Notes under the pieces: generated by a model
Told to the model about the DNA's origin: nothing
What the model saw: only the letters and a program-made list of their open reading frames with translations
Databases searched by the model: none
Shown: piece by piece, positions 9,901 through 17,214 of the stretch
Layout: each line of letters starts with the position of its first letter
Position numbering within the stretch: the stretch's first letter is position 1
Translations under genes and position numbers: made by a program
Source: JAWLFI01 sp964627995
Lineage (GTDB): Bacteria; Bacteroidota; Bacteroidia; Chitinophagales; Saprospiraceae
Assembly: GCA_964627995.1 (NCBI GenBank)
Contig: CAZVLN010000005.1
Span: forward strand, 35,243 to 99,242
Direction of reading: 5' to 3'
Length of the DNA stretch: 64,000 nucleotides

Positions 9901-10100
9901 AAGTTTTTAAGCCCAACTTCACCAGTAAGAGTTCGGGGACTGGTTTGGGCCTCGCTATATGTGCAAATATCATTGAGGGATTTAATGGAAAAATTTATTT
10001 TGAAACTGAAGTCAACAAAGGGACCGACTTTTATGTCATTATCCCACTAATGCGAACCAAAGAAAATTTTAATCAACGACAACGCGTTCCTTTGGAATGA
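6936..10100 (+). CDS. Large membrane sensor histidine kinase, NtrY-like
   Basis: 1054 residues. The N-terminal half has several hydrophobic segments (one near residues 15-35, a cluster around 205-460, and pairs near 550 and 600) separated by extracytoplasmic stretches. A final membrane segment (near 740-765) leads into a HAMP-like linker (NSITAPLKVLSERL). The kinase core follows: H-box VAHEIKNPLTP with phospho-acceptor His832, N-box NLIKNAIQAIP, G1 VSDNGKGIPDE and G2 GTGLGLAI. The H-box wording and HAMP placement match the NtrY branch. No response regulator gene is adjacent, so it is an orphan here. The stop codon overlaps the start of the carotenoid desaturase gene (ATGA), implying coupled translation. 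The signal it senses is unknown. Confidence 0.85.
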   Translation: MSSLYRIWRNKQTALKKKVLIWAGGILIGIGMLLIIGAKMGTLRNDVQKDWQNQLQQTLSQIQPTPQDEERWEKCGTAELDWERCFSNLPLGEKHLVWSQEELNWVYWTDTSWPVFQLDSIEKNVNSWSLLSTGNGYWLVYSIKVDSYIHLRAWSTDKLFSQAIQILPDSSATHIEVLTESQFSSIEVQPDTHQVQRFQIGGKTCVYLGFLAWIFLLLHSAGRKWQKITLAYILAPLALLIIGLLEENWTEKWLLLLQGQREAWEALDWVYTVAVLSLIVTQTPHIIKGLGAGIRNQLGKWGQATIYFISLILAYYLAIFIIRYTVFYQLSIVRAEDLLHWNSSNLFWYIGIVSFVSTLFVMSYRIHKSVLQLGLTLDKKLLSLLMAGVVFLPFYLLFPIQVHPFAFFILSFIIIILMDLFAENVSGGLTWPFIWLTVLAACTSLLVFRFSTLAVKKEQAEAMKTWMTSKSEVSDTKGIFSWAKYKNDRIVYQNGPIWRKPSSLDFSIPDGAIIPYETDQAYYFLGKQNDTTYVIARPKTGINEPISLYALFFVLWVAVALILLLINRPLKLLPSDWAFYWTELPSLRKRIQFYILAVTVGSFGVMACVTYFYFEYQGGEQSKQLALQVTTAAVRDFTTSWEEQPETSLKELFNEIQKKHQTSGSLYTFEGIRISGVGLPLLPHSISKPSFFSSRDMHIQEGSIYHRINGPANGEAIAQFDAEVETLQLGLGFRQIILTLLNIYVFLFVLTGGIAVAVSNSITAPLKVLSERLKSLKLGKKNVPLNWNQKDELGELIRDYNRMILQLEESAKIMATTERETAWREMAKQVAHEIKNPLTPMKLSLQHLQFAIENDNPNKEKLFRKVSATLIEQIDNLNRIASEFSSFAKMPEPENRVVSLNEVVASIHDLFRERKDMDIKLFVPIDDLRVFADKDHLLRVMSNLIKNAIQAIPSDRRGLITIKLYKKADEAVIKVSDNGKGIPDEVKEKVFKPNFTSKSSGTGLGLAICANIIEGFNGKIYFETEVNKGTDFYVIIPLMRTKENFNQRQRVPLE

Positions 10101-11593
10101 AAAACAATCATCATATTTCATCTCAAAAGCCCATGAAAACTATAATCGTAGGTTCTGGCATTGCGGGTTTGGCCTTGGCTATTCGCCGTCGGGCTCACGG
10201 TGATGATGTAGAAGTTTTCGAGGCTTCATCAAGCCCGGGCGGAAAATTATACCATTTTGAAGAGAAAGGATATCGGTTTGACGGTGGCCCCTCTTTATTT
10301 ACACAACCGGAATATGTAGAAGAACTATTTGAATTGGCAGACAAACCCATAGATGATTACTTTAGGTATCAAAAAATTGACGAATCGTGTCGGTACTTTT
10401 GGAAAGATGGCACTCAGTTTTTTGCTTCGGCCGATCGGAAAGAACTCGAGCAGGCCGCACTAAAAACCTTTGATATCGAGCCTGGCGATCTGCCTGAATA
10501 TCTCAATCACGCTGCCTGGAAATACGATACAGTAGGGCGTATTTTCCTGGATCGATCACTGCATCGCTGGAGGAGTTGGGTACAGAAAGATGTACTCAAA
10601 GCGATTCCTTTTCTCTTTCGGTACGGCCTGTTTTCCACCTTAGACCGATTTAACAAAAAATATTTTACCGACCCCAAGTTAGTTCAGCTATTTAATCGGT
10701 ACGCAACTTATAATGGATCCGATCCTTTCCGCACCTCGGGAATGATGTCCATGATCCCCCATTTTGAGTTTAATACCGGCACCTTTTTACCTAAAGGGGG
10801 AATGTATAATATCGCAGACAGTCTTTACCAGCTGGGAAAGGATCTTGGAGTTGTCTACCACTTCGATAAAAAAGTGGATGAAATCAAACTTGAATCAGGC
10901 AGAGCTGCGGGGGTTCGAGTTGGAACATCCATCTACCGTGCGGATCAAGTCGTGAGTAATGTGGATATACATGCTACATATCACCAGCTGCTGCCACAAT
11001 TAGAGCTACCTCGCCAGGTTCGTCGGGAAGAACGCTCTTCATCTGCCTTTATTTTTTATTGGGGCATGAAGCGTCCCTATTCTAATTTGGGATTACACAA
11101 TATTTTTTTTAGTGAAAACTATAAACAAGAATTCAAAGCAATTAAAAAGGGACAGTTACACCCTGATCCTACAGTTTATGTTAATATCACTTCGAAAATC
11201 GAAGCTCAAGATGCTCCTCAAAATAGCGAAAATTGGTTTGTTATGATCAATACACCCCACGATCAGGGCCAAGATTGGACTACGCTAGCTACTGAAATTC
11301 GCCAGCAAACCCTAGACAAGCTTGCGGCAATTCTGGAAAGGAATATTGAAAATGATATTGTTGTTGAGCGGCAATGGACTCCCCGTCAAATTGAAATCGA
11401 TACCTCATCAGTTGGCGGTGCATTATATGGCTCCGCCTCGAATGATATGATGGCTGCATTTAATCGACATCCTAACTTTCACCCTACAGTGAAAAATTTA
11501 TATTTTTGCGGTGGCAGCGTTCACCCGGGAGGAGGAATCCCTTTGTGTCTTTTGTCAGCTAAAATAACTGCCCGCGAAATGAATCAAGCTTGA
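10097..11593 (+). CDS. crtI: Phytoene desaturase-family carotenoid oxidoreductase (CrtI/CrtD type)
   Basis: 498 residues from the first ATG, which overlaps the kinase stop by 4 nt. An internal ATG at 10133 places the FAD-binding motif IIVGSGIAGLALA at the N-terminus as in most family members and may be the true start. Other family marks are ASSSPGGKLYHFEEKGYRFDGGPS and the C-terminal GGSVHPGGGIPLCLLSAKI. Enzymes of this family desaturate phytoene to lycopene (CrtI) or introduce the 3,4 double bond of hydroxylated carotenoids (CrtD); sequence inspection cannot separate the two. The coupled CruF-like and CrtZ genes make a CrtD-type role plausible. No phytoene synthase or lycopene cyclase gene is in the window. 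Confidence 0.88.
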   Translation: MKNNHHISSQKPMKTIIVGSGIAGLALAIRRRAHGDDVEVFEASSSPGGKLYHFEEKGYRFDGGPSLFTQPEYVEELFELADKPIDDYFRYQKIDESCRYFWKDGTQFFASADRKELEQAALKTFDIEPGDLPEYLNHAAWKYDTVGRIFLDRSLHRWRSWVQKDVLKAIPFLFRYGLFSTLDRFNKKYFTDPKLVQLFNRYATYNGSDPFRTSGMMSMIPHFEFNTGTFLPKGGMYNIADSLYQLGKDLGVVYHFDKKVDEIKLESGRAAGVRVGTSIYRADQVVSNVDIHATYHQLLPQLELPRQVRREERSSSAFIFYWGMKRPYSNLGLHNIFFSENYKQEFKAIKKGQLHPDPTVYVNITSKIEAQDAPQNSENWFVMINTPHDQGQDWTTLATEIRQQTLDKLAAILERNIENDIVVERQWTPRQIEIDTSSVGGALYGSASNDMMAAFNRHPNFHPTVKNLYFCGGSVHPGGGIPLCLLSAKITAREMNQA

Positions 11594-12240
11594 AAAATTG
11601 GTTGCGAACATATCAGGCACAGATAGCCATCGTTTTCATAAGTATTATGTATGTCGTAGGACTTACACAAGTCCTCATTTTTGATCAACCGGAGGTGATG
11701 CAATTGACACCGATGCAGTTGATTCTTTCTGCAGCTGTTGTTATCGCATTTTTACGACCGCTCACCCAGTCCACAGCGTTTAGTATTTTTTTAATTTATG
11801 TCCTGGGTTTTGGTGTCGAAGTTTTAGGTGTACAAACCGGTTTTCCCTTTGGCTCCTATTCGTACGGAGCAATTTTAGGTCCCAAGATTTTCGAAACCCC
11901 GCTTCTCATCGGCCTGAACTGGGTTTTAGTCATCGTGGGAAGCCTTTCCCTAGTGCGTCGCATCTTACCCGGCGCAAATACTATAATACGCACAATTCTT
12001 TCGGCTACAATAGCTGTTTTTCTCGATGTCTTAATTGAGCCGGTTGCCGTTGCTTTAGATATGTGGACCTGGACCGAAGGTAGCATCCCGAAATCAAATT
12101 ATTTTGCGTGGTGGGTTTTGGCTGCAATTTTTACAGCTATTTATCAAAAATGGGGAAACAAGTCATCCAGCGCAGTTGTTATAACAGTGTTCTTTTGGCT
12201 TGTTATCTTTTTCGGCTGTTTAAATATATATTATATATGA
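11590..12240 (+). CDS. Carotenoid hydratase-like membrane protein, CruF/DUF422 family
   Basis: 216 residues with about seven hydrophobic segments. The family motif is clear: FGVEVLGVQTGFPFGSYSY followed by LGPKIFETPLLIGLNWVLV. CruF-type enzymes add water across the 1,2 double bond of the acyclic end of carotenoids such as gamma-carotene. The start is TTG at 11590, overlapping the crtI stop (TTGA), and its own stop overlaps the crtZ start (ATGA), so the three carotenoid genes are translationally coupled. Together with a desaturase and a 3-hydroxylase it suggests a monocyclic saproxanthin- or myxol-like end product. The product is an inference; the family assignment is firm. Confidence 0.82.
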   Translation: MKNWLRTYQAQIAIVFISIMYVVGLTQVLIFDQPEVMQLTPMQLILSAAVVIAFLRPLTQSTAFSIFLIYVLGFGVEVLGVQTGFPFGSYSYGAILGPKIFETPLLIGLNWVLVIVGSLSLVRRILPGANTIIRTILSATIAVFLDVLIEPVAVALDMWTWTEGSIPKSNYFAWWVLAAIFTAIYQKWGNKSSSAVVITVFFWLVIFFGCLNIYYI

Positions 12241-12719
12241 ACGTAGTACTTTACATTGGAATCACGCTAGGAGCATACGTAGGTATGGAGTTTATAGCCT
12301 GGTTTACACACAAATATATCATGCATGGTCCACTTTGGAGCTGGCACGAAGATCACCATAAACCCCATCATGAAAAGGAAGGTTTTTTCGAACGCAACGA
12401 CTTATTTTTTCTCGTATTTGCGATTCCCTCGGCCTTCTTTTACATACTGGGTACATCTACCACGCACCTATGGGCTCTCTTTATAGGAATTGGTATTTCT
12501 CTCTACGGCATCACCTATTTCTTAATTCACGACGTGTACATCCATAGAAGATTCAAGTGGTTTAAGCAACTTGACAATCCCTTCAGCAGAGCTGTTCTGC
12601 GCGCCCACGGCCGTCACCATGCCAAGCAAACTAAAGAAAATTGCGAGTCTTTTGGTCTACTAATTGTCGATCCTGAATTCTATCAGAAACCACGTCGAAG
12701 TAATAAGAATCCATCCTAA
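12237..12719 (+). CDS. crtZ: Beta-carotene 3-hydroxylase (CrtZ family)
   Basis: 160 residues from ATG at 12237, which overlaps the preceding stop (ATGA). This start is preferred over a longer in-frame one inside the CruF-like gene. It is an integral-membrane di-iron hydroxylase of the fatty acid hydroxylase superfamily. All four histidine clusters are visible: HKYIMH, HEDHHKPHH, HDVYIHRR and HGRHHAKQ. CrtZ adds 3-hydroxyl groups to beta-ionone rings, giving zeaxanthin-type rings. It is the last gene of the kinase-carotenoid run; repeat copy B starts 6 nt after its stop. Confidence 0.92.
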   Translation: MNVVLYIGITLGAYVGMEFIAWFTHKYIMHGPLWSWHEDHHKPHHEKEGFFERNDLFFLVFAIPSAFFYILGTSTTHLWALFIGIGISLYGITYFLIHDVYIHRRFKWFKQLDNPFSRAVLRAHGRHHAKQTKENCESFGLLIVDPEFYQKPRRSNKNPS

Positions 12720-12725
12720 TAATTT

Positions 12726-12845
12726 TTTGGGCGTGCCCCTCCCCCATTTATCGGGGAGGGTCGGTCCCTTCCGGGGTTCATTTTTCATTCCGTACCCACT
12801 CGACAAGCCGAGCGGGTACCAAGCCCTCCAGGCACCTCACGCAAA
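12726..12845 (+). repeat. Structured intergenic repeat, copy B (120 nt)
   Basis: It begins TTTGGGCGTG and ends CACCTCACGCAAA, with the same closing stem as copy A. Hairpin 1 is CCCTCCCC...GGGGAGGG, hairpin 2 is GGTCCCTTCCGGGG, and hairpin 3 is GTACCCaCTCG / CGAGcGGGTAC. Blocks shared with copy A are GGGCGTGCCCC, GGGTCGGTCCCTT, CCGGGGTTC, TCCGTACC and CCAGGCACCTCACGCAAA; the loops and hairpin arms vary. It lies between crtZ and the convergent deaminase gene. It might slow transcription, but it has no T tract after a hairpin and is not a standard terminator. Confidence 0.85.
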
Positions 12846-12962
12846 GGAAATATTTGTAATTCAGCACTCCAAAATAAAATGTTGTTATTTGATGGTAGTG
12901 AGTTTAGGATAATTAATTTCTATCCATACCATATATACATTGCGGAGACAATAGAACTATTT

Positions 12963-13415
12963 CTAACTTATTTCGCCAATATCCTCATTCCATAGACTTG
13001 GATTGTTAGCAATGAATTCACGCATCATCTCAATACATGAATTATCTTGAAGTATCTCTACTTCCACCCCTAGGCTTTCCAGCCAGGCTTCTTCACCCTT
13101 AAAATTTTGATTTTCCCCGATCACGACATTAGGAATACCATATAACAAAATTGCACCCGAACACATACTGCAAGGGGAAAGAGTCGTGTATAGTACACTT
13201 TTAGAATAGGTAGAAGCCGGCAAACGACCTGCGGATTCTAAGGCATCCATTTCTCCGTGGAGAACAACACTGCCTTCCTGAACACGTTGATTGTGCCCAC
13301 GTCCTAAAATTTTCTGTCCGCAGACAAGAATGCTTCCTATAGGAATTCCTCCCTCACGCATACTCTTTTGCGCTTCCTCTATTGCTAGATTAATGTACTT
13401 CTCGTGTTTATTCAT
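12963..13415 (-). CDS. Cytosine deaminase, yeast FCY1-like (CDA superfamily)
   Basis: 150 residues. A zinc-dependent deaminase: His53 and Glu55 in LHGEMDAL, and Cys82/Cys85 in TLSPCSMCSGAI. By general superfamily it could be taken for the tRNA deaminase TadA. However, the EGGIPIGSILV, GRGHNQR, LYGIPNVVIGENQNFKG and terminal FIANNPSLWNEDIGE stretches match Saccharomyces Fcy1 almost position for position (there LHGE, TTLSPCDMC, MYGIPRCVVGENVNFK, ...WFEDIGE), with the zinc ligands offset by nine residues. Fcy1 converts cytosine to uracil for pyrimidine salvage. It stands alone, convergent with the carotenoid operon and 75 nt downstream of sucD, separated from it by a terminator. The substrate is inferred from recalled similarity. 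Confidence 0.82.
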   Translation of the reverse strand: MNKHEKYINLAIEEAQKSMREGGIPIGSILVCGQKILGRGHNQRVQEGSVVLHGEMDALESAGRLPASTYSKSVLYTTLSPCSMCSGAILLYGIPNVVIGENQNFKGEEAWLESLGVEVEILQDNSCIEMMREFIANNPSLWNEDIGEIS

Positions 13416-13429
13416 AGATGAAAATATAA

Positions 13430-13465
13430 TAAAAAAAGGGAATAAACTATATCAGTCTATTCCCT
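13430..13465 (-). terminator. Intrinsic terminator after sucD
   Basis: On the minus strand AGGGAATA and TATTCCCT form an 8-bp stem around a 13-nt loop, followed by a run of at least seven T residues. It lies 25 nt past the sucD stop and isolates the cytosine deaminase gene from the operon upstream. Confidence 0.8.
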
Positions 13466-13490
13466 GGAAATTATTTCGATCTATGGAATT

Positions 13491-14363
13491 TTATAAGCCA
13501 AGGGCTTCCTTCATCGTTGCGCCAATTTTTGCGGGTGACTCGACTACATGTAATCCACAAGCCTTCATGATTTTCATTTTAGCTTCTGCCGTATCATCTT
13601 CTCCCCCAACGATAGCTCCAGCGTGCCCCATCGTGCGGCCTTTTGGAGCTGTTTGCCCAGCAATAAATCCAACGACGGGCTTTGTACCGTGCTCCTTTAT
13701 CCAATGAGCAGCATCAGCTTCCATGCTGCCTCCAATTTCACCGATCATGATAATACCATCAGTGTCCTCATCTTCCATGAATAACTGAACAGCTTCTTGA
13801 GTGGTTGTACCGACAATTGGATCTCCACCTATACCTATACAACTGGACTGCCCCATGCCAGCCTTGGTCACCTGATCGACAGCCTCATAAGTCAGTGTAC
13901 CAGATCTAGATACAATGCCAATACGGCCTTTTTTATGAATAAAACCTGGCATAATCCCAACCTTAGCCTCACCAGGAGTAATAACACCCGGACAATTTGG
14001 GCCTATAAGCCGAGTATCAAAGGATTTAATATATTCCTTAACCTTCACCATATCCTGAACAGGAATTCCTTCAGTGATAGCTACAATGACTTCAATGCCT
14101 GCATCTGCAGCCTCCATTATGGCATCAGCAGCGAAAGCCGGTGGTACAAATATTACAGAAACATTTGCACCGACCTCATCAACAGCTTCTTGAACAGTGT
14201 TAAATACCGGTCTATCCATATGTGTTTTTCCTCCTTTACCTGGAGTCACACCTCCTACTACTTGTGTGCCATATTCTATCATTTGACCTGCATGGAAAGA
14301 TCCTTCATTTCCTGTGAAGCCCTGAACTATAATACGAGAGGAACTATTGACGAGTACCGACAT
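13491..14363 (-). CDS. sucD: Succinyl-CoA synthetase (succinate-CoA ligase) alpha subunit
   Basis: 290 residues, the usual length. With the beta subunit SucC it makes succinate and ATP or GTP from succinyl-CoA in the TCA cycle. Visible marks are the N-terminal CoA-binding Rossmann fold (IIVQGFTGNEGSFHA), the RLIGPNCPGVITPGE segment, GIVSRSGTLTYEA, and the phospho-histidine loop GRTMGHAGAIVGG (His near residue 247). sucC is not adjacent, which is common in Bacteroidota. It is the last gene of the carA-eno-ftsB-like-sucD strand group and is followed by a clear terminator. Confidence 0.95.
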   Translation of the reverse strand: MSVLVNSSSRIIVQGFTGNEGSFHAGQMIEYGTQVVGGVTPGKGGKTHMDRPVFNTVQEAVDEVGANVSVIFVPPAFAADAIMEAADAGIEVIVAITEGIPVQDMVKVKEYIKSFDTRLIGPNCPGVITPGEAKVGIMPGFIHKKGRIGIVSRSGTLTYEAVDQVTKAGMGQSSCIGIGGDPIVGTTTQEAVQLFMEDEDTDGIIMIGEIGGSMEADAAHWIKEHGTKPVVGFIAGQTAPKGRTMGHAGAIVGGEDDTAEAKMKIMKACGLHVVESPAKIGATMKEALGL

Positions 14364-14454
14364 GAACTAATATATTTTGTGTTAAAATGAAGGTCGAATA
14401 TACAGAATATTACGCAGAATAATAAAGTGAAAACTTGATTATACGAGTAAAAAC

Positions 14455-14757
14455 TTACTCTGAAGTACGAATAATAAAAACTTCTTCATCAGCACGATGC
14501 ATATAATACTTTTCACGCGCATACTTTTCAATATCATGATTGATCTGATCATACATCTGATGAGTTTTTTCTATTCCTTCTTCGTAAAACTCTTTTTCTT
14601 CCTCCAATTCATGAAGTCGATTGGACAAGAAAATGTGAGTTAATAAATCATGTCTATCAAAAAAGATCATCCAGATTGTGAAAACAAAACAGATAATTGT
14701 GTATCGATTGATCCACGGGGGTTTTTCCGCTTTCCATGTATAAAATCTGGCTAACAT
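14455..14757 (-). CDS. FtsB/DivIC-like septum formation initiator
   Basis: 100 residues. A short cytoplasmic N-terminus, one membrane span (about residues 20-36, YTIICFVFTIWMIFF), then a coiled coil (about 45-85, LHELEEEKEFYEEGIEK) and the family-like ending YAREKYYMHRADEEVFII. FtsB/DivIC proteins bridge FtsL and FtsQ in the divisome. In Bacteroidota this small gene is commonly found beside eno, as here (42 nt after eno). The fold, length and neighbour all agree; the primary sequence is too divergent for a firm symbol. Confidence 0.8.
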   Translation of the reverse strand: MLARFYTWKAEKPPWINRYTIICFVFTIWMIFFDRHDLLTHIFLSNRLHELEEEKEFYEEGIEKTHQMYDQINHDIEKYAREKYYMHRADEEVFIIRTSE

Positions 14758-14799
14758 ATTATTACTTTTTGTAATATGTTAGCAAATATGCAATATTTT

Positions 14800-16083
14800 T
14801 TACATATGTACCACACTCAGGCCCATATATTTTCCAGAATCTGCCAAAAACTCTTCAATTCTCAGCAGTTCATTGTATTTCGCCGTTCGATCAGAACGAC
14901 TCGCAGAGCCTGTTTTGATCTGTCCAGAATTTAAAGCAACGGATAAATGAGAAATGGTTGTGTCTTCTGTCTCTCCGGAACGGTGAGATATTACAGAAGT
15001 ATACCCGCTACGGTGAGCCATTTCAACAGCCTCGATCGTCTCTGTAAGGGTGCCGATTTGATTCACTTTAACTAAAATGGAATTCGCAATATCATTTTCA
15101 ATACCTCGAGCTAGTCTACGCGTATTAGTAACAAAAAGATCATCACCTACTAATTGGCACTTTGATCCTAGTCGCTCAGTCAGTGTTTTCCAACCACTCC
15201 AATCATCCTCATATAAACCATCCTCTATGGAAAAGATAGGATACTGCTCTACCCATTCCTCCCAATACGAAGTTAGTTCTGCTGCAGAAAGTTTATCAGA
15301 TGTTGATGCGAGGTGATACTTACCACTTTTTTCATCATAGAATTCCGAGGCTGCTGCATCCATAGCGATCCATAGATCCTCACCTGGCCGATATCCAGCT
15401 GACTCGATCGCCTTCATGACAGTATCGATCGCCTCTTTGTTAGAGCTTAAATTAGGCGCAAAGCCACCCTCATCTCCAACATTCGTACTGAAATTATTCT
15501 TTTTTAATTCAGCCTTTAGGCTGTGAAATACTTCAGTGCCCATTCGTAAGGCTTCCCGAAAACTATCAGCGTTGGCAGGAACTACCATGAATTCTTGGAA
15601 ATCTATACTGTTATCTGCATGCGATCCTCCATTTAAGATATTCATCATAGGAACCGGTAATGTGTGCGCATGAACGCCACCTATATATTCAAACAGCGGG
15701 CGATCCAGAACTTTGGAAGCTGCTCTAGCCGCCGCCAAGGAAACTCCTAACATGGCATTTGCGCCGAAATTAGATTTATTTTCTGTTCCATCAGCCTCGA
15801 TCATTCGTAAATCGATAGATCTTTGGTCATACACAAACATACCCTCAATAAGTGTGGCTATTTCCTCTTCTACTATCTTACAGGCTTTTAGTACCCCTTT
15901 TCCGTGATATCGATTTGCATCTTCATCGCGCATTTCAAGGGCTTCGAACTTACCTGTGGACGCCCCAGATGGCACTGCAGCTCTGCCCACCTGGCCGGTT
16001 TCTGTCAATATTTCCACCTCTACTGTGGGGTTCCCCCTTGAATCTAGTATTTCTCGGGCTGTTGTTTGGATTATGCGACTCAT
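14800..16083 (-). CDS. eno: Enolase
   Basis: 427 residues, full length. It interconverts 2-phosphoglycerate and phosphoenolpyruvate in glycolysis. Conserved segments include the N-terminal AREILDSRGNPTVEVE, GASTGKFEALEMRD, MMNILNGGSHADNSIDFQEF, the metal-site SIEDGLYEDDW and GDDLFVTN, the catalytic-lysine stretch ILVKVNQIGTLTET, and SHRSGETEDTTI. Its gene follows carA by 15 nt and precedes the FtsB-like gene, so the three are likely co-transcribed from the carA promoter. Confidence 0.97.
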   Translation of the reverse strand: MSRIIQTTAREILDSRGNPTVEVEILTETGQVGRAAVPSGASTGKFEALEMRDEDANRYHGKGVLKACKIVEEEIATLIEGMFVYDQRSIDLRMIEADGTENKSNFGANAMLGVSLAAARAASKVLDRPLFEYIGGVHAHTLPVPMMNILNGGSHADNSIDFQEFMVVPANADSFREALRMGTEVFHSLKAELKKNNFSTNVGDEGGFAPNLSSNKEAIDTVMKAIESAGYRPGEDLWIAMDAAASEFYDEKSGKYHLASTSDKLSAAELTSYWEEWVEQYPIFSIEDGLYEDDWSGWKTLTERLGSKCQLVGDDLFVTNTRRLARGIENDIANSILVKVNQIGTLTETIEAVEMAHRSGYTSVISHRSGETEDTTISHLSVALNSGQIKTGSASRSDRTAKYNELLRIEEFLADSGKYMGLSVVHM

Positions 16084-16098
16084 AAAATTCTTTTGTTT

Positions 16099-17199
16099 TT
16101 AAAGTATATCGATAAAGTCATCGAATAAATAGCGGGAATCATGAGGCCCAGGTGAAGCCTCTGGATGATACTGAATAGAAAAAGCCTTTTTACCCTTAAC
16201 GGAAAAACCTTCCACCGTTCGGTCATTGAGGTTTATATGAGTAACCTCAACTTTGTCTGCGTGTTCGTTCACCGCATCAGCATGAATACCAAAGCCGTGA
16301 TTTTGGGATGTGATCTCCCCTTTACCCGTTATAAGGTTTTTAACTGGATGGTTAATACCTCGATGTCCATGGTGCATTTTAAATGTCGGGATTCCCATAG
16401 CTAACCCTAGCAGCTGATGTCCGAGACAAATCCCAAAAATCGGCACATTGTCTGATAGCATTTTTTTTATTTCTTTCACAGCATACTGCATAGAAGATGG
16501 GTCACCTGGCCCATTAGATAAAAAATAACCATCTGGTTGCCATTGCTGAATCTCTTCATAGGAGGCAGAGGCAGGATACACGCGAACATAACAGTCTCTC
16601 TCTACGAAACGCTTCAATATACTCCGTTTTATTCCATAGTCTATTGCGGCAATTCGATAAGTAGCAGCATCATTACCATAATAATAAGGCTCTGTTGTTG
16701 ATACTTTAGAGGCTAATTCTAACCCAGCCATATCTGGTGTCTTATCCAATAGCGCCTTGAGTTCATCTATGTCTGCAATTTCAGAGGAAATTACACCATT
16801 CATAGCGCCTTTCTTGCGCAAAATACGGACGAGCTTCCGCGTATCAATATTACTAATACCTACCAGGCCATGAACTTGCATAAAAGACTCTAAACTTTGG
16901 TCCGCCTTAGGTCTGCTAGGGACTCTAGAAAATTCATTTACCACAAGTCCCTGGATTTGCGGACAATCGGATTCCATATCCTCCTCTAATGCCGCATAAT
17001 TTCCAATGTGAGCATTAGTCATTACCATAAGTTGTCCAAAGTAAGAGGGATCTGTAAAGATCTCTTGATAACCAGTCATTCCTGTATTAAAACATAATTC
17101 ACCGGCAGTAGTACCTATTTCACCAATTGCACCTCCTCGAAAAACAGTACCATCTGCGAGAAGAAGAATAGCAGCAGCGGTTTCGGTATTTGAGTTCAT
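16099..17199 (-). CDS. carA: Carbamoyl-phosphate synthase small (glutaminase) subunit
   Basis: 366 residues from ATG at 17199. The protein supplies ammonia from glutamine to CarB for arginine and pyrimidine synthesis. The N-terminal CarA domain (LLLADGTVFRG, ELCFNTGMTGYQEI) is followed by a class I glutamine amidotransferase with the nucleophile in FGICLGHQLLG and the His/Glu pair in QYHPEASPGPHD. A longer in-frame reading from 17232 would add eleven residues, but a perfect -7 box TATATTTG lies between that codon and 17199, so the internal ATG is the start. carB is not adjacent. Confidence 0.95.
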   Translation of the reverse strand: MNSNTETAAAILLLADGTVFRGGAIGEIGTTAGELCFNTGMTGYQEIFTDPSYFGQLMVMTNAHIGNYAALEEDMESDCPQIQGLVVNEFSRVPSRPKADQSLESFMQVHGLVGISNIDTRKLVRILRKKGAMNGVISSEIADIDELKALLDKTPDMAGLELASKVSTTEPYYYGNDAATYRIAAIDYGIKRSILKRFVERDCYVRVYPASASYEEIQQWQPDGYFLSNGPGDPSSMQYAVKEIKKMLSDNVPIFGICLGHQLLGLAMGIPTFKMHHGHRGINHPVKNLITGKGEITSQNHGFGIHADAVNEHADKVEVTHINLNDRTVEGFSVKGKKAFSIQYHPEASPGPHDSRYLFDDFIDIL

Positions 17200-17214
17200 A
17201 AAAGAAGATTTTTG

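Noticed and set aside
12108..12236. N-terminal extension of crtZ
   Set aside because: It overlaps the CruF-like gene in another frame; the ATGA overlap at 12237 gives a family-length protein.
12726..12845. Repeat as the terminator of crtZ
   Set aside because: Other copies lie upstream of genes or antisense to them and lack a T tract after the hairpins, so termination cannot be the family's general role.
12963..13415. tRNA adenosine deaminase TadA
   Set aside because: The C-terminal half and the HGE motif follow yeast cytosine deaminase rather than TadA.
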